Assembly (NCBI RefSeq): GCF_020880995.1
Contig: NZ_JAJISD010000012.1
Coordinates: 124,001-188,000 of the forward strand
Source: Reyranella aquatilis
Lineage (GTDB): Bacteria > Pseudomonadota > Alphaproteobacteria > Reyranellales > Reyranellaceae
DNA: 64,000 nucleotides
Direction: 5' to 3'
Shown here: one piece after another, positions 60,109-64,000 of the stretch
Layout: each line of letters begins with the position of its first letter
Numbering within the stretch: position 1 is the first letter of the stretch
Translations under genes and position numbers: made by a program
Notes under the pieces: model-generated
What the model was told of the DNA's origin: nothing
The model's input: the letters and a program-made list of their open reading frames with translations, nothing else
Databases searched by the model: none

Positions 60109-60384
60109 ATGCGTTTGAAGTTCCTGTCCGTGCTCGGCCTCGTTCTCCTGCCGGTTTCGGCCCATGCGGCCGATCAGGCGGCCGCGTCCGCCTGCGCGGG
60201 CCAGCTCTCCAAGGACGGGCAGCTCCTCTACAGCAAGGTCGCGCCGACCATGACGCCCAAGACCGACATCAAGGACGCCCTGACCGGCGTCGCCCGCCCG
60301 ATGGTGATGAACGGCTCGATGTCCCGCGACAACGCCCGCGCCGCGGCCGAAGCCGCGGGCGAGTGCCTGAAGTTCCTCAAGTAA
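60109..60384 (+). CDS. Small secreted protein (91 aa)
   Basis: A 91-aa protein with a signal peptide (LKFLSVLGLVLLPVSAHA) and a mature part of about 70 residues with cysteines in ACAGQL and GECLKFL, probably one disulphide. Sequence is otherwise featureless (DGQLLYSKVAPTMTPKTD). GGGAG lies seven bases upstream of the ATG. It is divergent from the TetR gene and could be its target. No named family recognised. Confidence 0.7.
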   Translation: MRLKFLSVLGLVLLPVSAHAADQAAASACAGQLSKDGQLLYSKVAPTMTPKTDIKDALTGVARPMVMNGSMSRDNARAAAEAAGECLKFLK

Positions 60385-60405
60385 CGGGGCGAGCGGCCCG
60401 GCCGC

Positions 60406-61623
60406 TCACGGCGGAGGCGGCGTCGGCGGCCGTCTCCGAACTGCCGCCACCATCAGGGCGGTGAGGACCAGTCCGGTCACAGCCATCGCGATCACCGCCC
60501 CGCGCGGGCCGATCGCATCGGAGATCGCGCCGGCCGCGAGCTGGCCGAGCGGGGCGGTGCCGATGCACATCGTCACGACGCCCATCAGCCGGCTGCGCAT
60601 CTCGGGCGGCGCCTCGGTCAGCATCAGGGTCGACTGCATGTTGCCGAAGCCCGCCGTGCCGAAGCCGCCCAGCACCAACAGGGCGAAGGCCAGCCAGTAG
60701 AAGGGCGACAGGGCCATCAGGATCAGGGCCGCCATGAAGAGGGCTGCGCCGCCGGCAAAGGCCAGCCGCCGGTCCATGCGCAGGAAGCCCGCCGCGATCA
60801 GCGCGCCGCCGATCAGGGCGCCCAGCGGCTCGCCCGCCGCCAGCAAGCCCACCAGCGCGGGAGAGACCTGGAAGGCGCCCTGCCCGAGCGGAGCGACGAG
60901 GCCCGAATAGGCGAACGCAAAGGCGTTGGTCACGATGGTGATGCCGAACACCAGCAGGATGGTGGGCCGCGTCCAGGCGAAACGCAGCCCCTCGGCGATC
61001 TCGTGCGGGATCCGCACGAAATCCAGCCGCCGCGTCACCTGTGCGTGGACGAGGCCGGCGATCGCGAAGGCGCCGGCGAACTGAACGAGAGCGGTAATCG
61101 TGTACGCGCCCTTCATGCCCAGCCACTGGAACGCGATGCCGCCCAGCAGCGGGCCGATCGCCCGCGTCGCGGCCGAGGTCACGCTGTCGAGTGCGATGGC
61201 GGTGACGATTCGATGCGGGCCCGCCACCTCGCCCACCATGCGACGGCGGGTCGACATCTCCGTCGACCACATGGTGCCGGAGACGAGGTTGGCCACCGCG
61301 ACGTGCCAGACTTCCAGATGTCCGGTAGCAGCGAGCGTCGCCTGCAGCGTCGAGATCAGCGCCGGCACGACGAGCGCCAGCATGAAGATCAGCTTGCGGT
61401 TCAGCGCCTCCGAGAGGGCGCCCGCGAACGCGCCGAACAGGAGCTGCGGGACCTGCCGCAGCGCCACCACGACGGTGACCGCGAAGGCCGAGTGCGTGGC
61501 TTCCCAGGCGAACAGGCCCGAGGCCAGCAGCTCGAGCCAGCGCATGGCATTGGCGAAGGCGCCGACCAGCCACAGTCGCAGGAAGTCGGGCGAACGCAGA
61601 AGCTCCCGGATCGGCGAGTCCAT
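60406..61623 (-). CDS. Major facilitator superfamily transporter
   Basis: A 405-aa inner-membrane transporter with about twelve hydrophobic segments. The opening (FLRLWLVGAFANAMRWLELLASGLF) and the loop after helix 2 with SEALNRKLIF resemble the enterobactin-exporter-like EntS/drug antiporter group; a MFS motif A-type G-x-L-S-E-x-x-N-R is seen. It likely exports small molecules by proton antiport. The start at 61623 has a weak ribosome-binding site. The gene ends 21 bases from the convergent small secreted gene. Confidence 0.9.
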   Translation of the reverse strand: MDSPIRELLRSPDFLRLWLVGAFANAMRWLELLASGLFAWEATHSAFAVTVVVALRQVPQLLFGAFAGALSEALNRKLIFMLALVVPALISTLQATLAATGHLEVWHVAVANLVSGTMWSTEMSTRRRMVGEVAGPHRIVTAIALDSVTSAATRAIGPLLGGIAFQWLGMKGAYTITALVQFAGAFAIAGLVHAQVTRRLDFVRIPHEIAEGLRFAWTRPTILLVFGITIVTNAFAFAYSGLVAPLGQGAFQVSPALVGLLAAGEPLGALIGGALIAAGFLRMDRRLAFAGGAALFMAALILMALSPFYWLAFALLVLGGFGTAGFGNMQSTLMLTEAPPEMRSRLMGVVTMCIGTAPLGQLAAGAISDAIGPRGAVIAMAVTGLVLTALMVAAVRRRPPTPPPP

Positions 61624-61811
61624 TGCAGCGAGTCTACCAAAGCGCGCCGCTCTTCGCCCATGCGGTGTCCGCGCCAGCCCCGCGATCTTTCGCTCTGTAA
61701 GCGCACGAGGCCTCCTGGCGGCGCGAAGCGGTGCGAATGGAGCCGTCGACGGCTTGGGGTGCGGGGCGGTTGTGCTACGCTCGACGAAACAGAAAAAGCG
61801 GAGGAACACCC

Positions 61812-62786
61812 ATGAAGAGACGTAGCCTGCTCGTCGCGGCTCTCGCCGCGCCGTCGATCGTGCCTGCCGTCGCGCTCGGTCAGGGCATGTGGCCGAACAA
61901 GACGGTGAAGTTCATCTGCCCCTTCGCGCCGGGCGGCGGCACCGACACGGTGAGCCGGCTGATGTGCGACCAGCTCTCCAAGATCCTCGGCCAGACCTTC
62001 GTCGTCGACAACAAGGGCGGCGCGGGCGGCAATATCGGCACCGTCGAACTCGCGCGCGCCGCACCCGACGGCTACACGCTGGGCCTCATCTCGGTGGCCA
62101 GCCATACGCTCAACCCGATGCTCTACACGAAGCTGCCCTACAATCCCGACAAGGACATCGTGGCGGTCTCGCGCGTGGCGATCCTCGCCAACCTGCTGGG
62201 CGTGACGCCGTCGCTACCCGCCAACAACGTCGCGGAGCTGATCGCGCTCTGCAAGAAGGAGCCGGGCAAGTATTCCTTCGCTTCGTCGGGTCCGGGTACC
62301 TCGCTGCACCTGAGCGGCGAGCTGTTCAAGAAGATGGCCGGCGTCGACATCATCCACGTGCCCTACAAGGGTGCAGGCCCTGTCTATTCCGATCTCATGG
62401 CCGGCATCGTGAACATGATGTTCGCCAACATGCCGTCCATGCTGCCGCAGGTCCGGGCAGGCAAGCTGAAGGGGCTGGGCGTCACCTCGGCGCAGCGCTC
62501 CAAGGCGGCGCCCGACATTCCCGCCATCGCCGAGACCGTGCCGGGCTATGTCGCCACCTCGTGGTACGGAATCGGCGCGCCCGCCGGGACGCCCGAGCCG
62601 ATCCTCGCGCGGCTCGAAGCGGCCATTACCGAGGCGCTGAAGTCGGCCGACATCCAGAAGCGCTGGAACGACGATCTCGGCCTCGACCTGCCGCCGCCGG
62701 GTCGCGCCGGCTTCGACCAGTTTCTCGCCGAAGACCGCAAGCTCTGGGAGCCTGCCGTGAAGGCTTCCGGCGTGAAGCTCGACTGA
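61812..62786 (+). CDS. Tripartite tricarboxylate transporter-type substrate-binding protein (second copy)
   Basis: A 324-aa periplasmic protein of the same Bug/TctC family as the one at 39.9 kb. A signal peptide (RSLLVAALAAPSIVPAVALG) leads into WPNKTVKFICPFAPGGGTDT, VVDNKGGAGGNIG, AAPDGYTLG and GVDIIHVPYKGAG. GGAGGAACACCC precedes the ATG. It is 22 bases upstream of the next gene, so the two are probably one operon. No membrane components nearby. Confidence 0.93.
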   Translation: MKRRSLLVAALAAPSIVPAVALGQGMWPNKTVKFICPFAPGGGTDTVSRLMCDQLSKILGQTFVVDNKGGAGGNIGTVELARAAPDGYTLGLISVASHTLNPMLYTKLPYNPDKDIVAVSRVAILANLLGVTPSLPANNVAELIALCKKEPGKYSFASSGPGTSLHLSGELFKKMAGVDIIHVPYKGAGPVYSDLMAGIVNMMFANMPSMLPQVRAGKLKGLGVTSAQRSKAAPDIPAIAETVPGYVATSWYGIGAPAGTPEPILARLEAAITEALKSADIQKRWNDDLGLDLPPPGRAGFDQFLAEDRKLWEPAVKASGVKLD

Positions 62787-62808
62787 CCCTCATCCGGAGC
62801 AAGCGTTC

Positions 62809-64000
62809 ATGTCCGTACAAGTTGCCGAAGTTCCGGACGAGGCGGGAGAGATCGCCTCGCACTGGCTCGATTCTTTTGCTGCCGCCCTCCAGGCGCAGGA
62901 TGCGACGGCCGTCGCGGCTACCTTCCTGGCCGAAGGACACTGGCGCGACGTGCTGGCCTTCACCTGGGACGTCGTCACTCACTCGGGAAGGACCGCGATC
63001 GCGGCCGCGCTGGCGCCGCTGCTGGCGCGGACCGCGGCGAGGGACGTCCACGTTCCGGCTTCGCGCACGCCGCCGCGCCGCGTGAAGCGGGCCGGCGTCG
63101 ATTGCATCGAGACGATCTTCGAGTTCGAGACGGCCTTCGGGCGGGCCAACGCCGTCGCGCGTCTGGTCGACGACGGCGGAACCTGGCGCGCCTGGACGCT
63201 GCTCACCACGCTCGAGGAACTGCACGGCTGGCCCGACGGCCGGCCGCGCGAACTGAGCGATGCCGAGCGCTACAGCCGCGACTTCGGCGGCGCCAATTGG
63301 CTCGACCAGCGCGTCAAGGCGCAGGCCTACGAGGATCGCGATCCCGTCGTGCTCGTGGTCGGCGGCGGCCAGGCGGGCCTCGCCACCGCCGCGCGCCTGC
63401 GGGCGTTGGGCGTCGACACGCTGGTCGTCGATCGCCACCAGCGGATCGGCGACAACTGGCGGCGGCGCTATCACTCGCTCACCCTGCACAACGAGGTGCA
63501 CGTCAATCACCTGCCGCTGATGCCGTTCCCGCCGACCTTCCCGGTGTTCATTCCCAAGGACAAGCTGGCGAACTGGTTCGAATCCTATGTCGAGAATCTC
63601 GACCTCAACTACTGGGCCGACACGCAGCTGACCTCCGGCAGCTATGACGAAGCCGCGCAACGCTGGACGGTGACCCTGAAGCGCGGCGACGGCACCGAGC
63701 GCGTGCTGCATCCGCGCCATGTCGTCTTCGCCACCGGCGTCAGTGCCATTCCGATCAAGCCGTCGCTCCCGGGCCTCGACGACTTCGCCGGCACGGTGAT
63801 GCATTCCGGCGAGTACACCAACGGCACGGCGTGGAACGGGCGCAAGGCGATCGTGGTCGGCACCGGCAACAGCGGCCACGACGTGGCGCAGGATCTGTGC
63901 GCAAGCGGCGCCCATGTGACGATGGTGCAGCGCAGCCCGACCTATGTCGTGTCGATCCGCGAGGCGCAGAAGGTCTATGCGATCTATACCGAGGGCCTGC
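62809..64000 (+). CDS. NTF2-like/flavin-containing monooxygenase fusion (partial, runs off window end)
   Basis: The 397 visible residues have no stop before the window end. The first 125 or so form an NTF2-like domain (SHWLDSFAAALQAQDATAVAATF), then a flavoprotein monooxygenase begins: FAD motif GGGQAGLATAARL at 185, the FMO-type motif FAGTVMHSGEY (FxGxxxHxxxY) from 326, and NADPH motif GTGNSGHDVA from 351. CGGAG is nine bases from the ATG. It would oxygenate an N-, S- or ketone-containing compound, possibly one bound by the preceding Bug protein. Confidence 0.88.
   Translation, partial: MSVQVAEVPDEAGEIASHWLDSFAAALQAQDATAVAATFLAEGHWRDVLAFTWDVVTHSGRTAIAAALAPLLARTAARDVHVPASRTPPRRVKRAGVDCIETIFEFETAFGRANAVARLVDDGGTWRAWTLLTTLEELHGWPDGRPRELSDAERYSRDFGGANWLDQRVKAQAYEDRDPVVLVVGGGQAGLATAARLRALGVDTLVVDRHQRIGDNWRRRYHSLTLHNEVHVNHLPLMPFPPTFPVFIPKDKLANWFESYVENLDLNYWADTQLTSGSYDEAAQRWTVTLKRGDGTERVLHPRHVVFATGVSAIPIKPSLPGLDDFAGTVMHSGEYTNGTAWNGRKAIVVGTGNSGHDVAQDLCASGAHVTMVQRSPTYVVSIREAQKVYAIYTEGL

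Noticed and set aside
1..64000. tRNA, rRNA, prophage, transposase or plasmid features
   Set aside because: I looked for cloverleaf-like segments, integrase or transposase motifs, and terminal inverted repeats at gene borders and found none that I could support.

Overview
The window is GC-rich, densely coded DNA from what looks like an environmental alphaproteobacterium. The gene content (several lone CoxL-type molybdoenzyme subunits, lone tripartite-tricarboxylate-transporter (TctC/Bug) binding proteins, tandem acyl-CoA dehydrogenases, many FAD oxidases and glutathione transferases) recalls Reyranella or Bradyrhizobium-like soil and water bacteria; the genus is inference. There is no rRNA, tRNA, phage, insertion sequence or CRISPR array that I can recognise. 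No gene-free stretch exceeds about 280 bases.

Layout. 1-5.7 kb: one giant exported-type protein (1798 aa) with an N-terminal FG-GAP beta-propeller, blocks of RTX calcium-binding repeats and, inside the repeats, a domain that matches the I-like domain of animal integrin beta chains residue for residue at nearly all of its metal sites. This is the most striking object in the window. 5.7-8.8 kb: a PhoP/PhoQ-like two-component pair, a divergent single-domain response regulator and a flavin-reductase-like stress protein. 8.8-13.2 kb: an RND efflux permease and adaptor without an outer-membrane channel. 13.3-17.5 kb: a tightly overlapped operon of an amine-oxidase-like flavoenzyme, a CoxL-type molybdoenzyme and a DUF938 methyltransferase. 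17.6-21 kb: a Baeyer-Villiger monooxygenase, a membrane-anchored SRPBCC protein behind a perfect palindrome, YceI and a VOC protein. 21-28.9 kb (minus strand): an aminotransferase, a membrane-anchored GltB-like FMN protein, modC-modB-msrQ, an EthD/DUF4286-like protein and a coiled-coil membrane protein.

29-35.5 kb: a LysR regulator facing an NTF2-like/SDR pair, then an enolase-superfamily enzyme, a NIPSNAP protein and a second CoxL-type protein, probably one catabolic region. 35.5-43.4 kb: glutathione transferase, hydroxyacid dehydrogenase, COG0523 GTPase, amidohydrolase, a TctC-type binding protein, an intergenic cluster of hairpins and two adjacent acyl-CoA dehydrogenases. 43.5-49 kb: a GH5 cellulase-like protein in which the catalytic domain sits inside a Calx-beta domain, next to a LytS/LytTR-type two-component system. 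49-55.6 kb: quinone oxidoreductase, family-5 binding protein, PEP-mutase-family lyase, SET-domain protein, a 59-aa protein, a PhnA-like protein, and a TetR regulator flanked by two paralogous SpoIIAA-like proteins. 55.6-64 kb: FAD monooxygenase, cold-shock protein with a strong terminator, small proteins, GST, a second TetR related to the first, an MFS transporter, a second TctC-type protein and a partial NTF2-flavin monooxygenase fusion running off the end.

Functionally the window looks like accessory catabolism and surface biology, not a housekeeping region. Molybdenum use recurs (modBC, MsrQ, two CoxL proteins). Most start sites were set by Shine-Dalgarno spacing and family length, not by the longest open frame; all domain calls come from reading the translated sequence without a database search.
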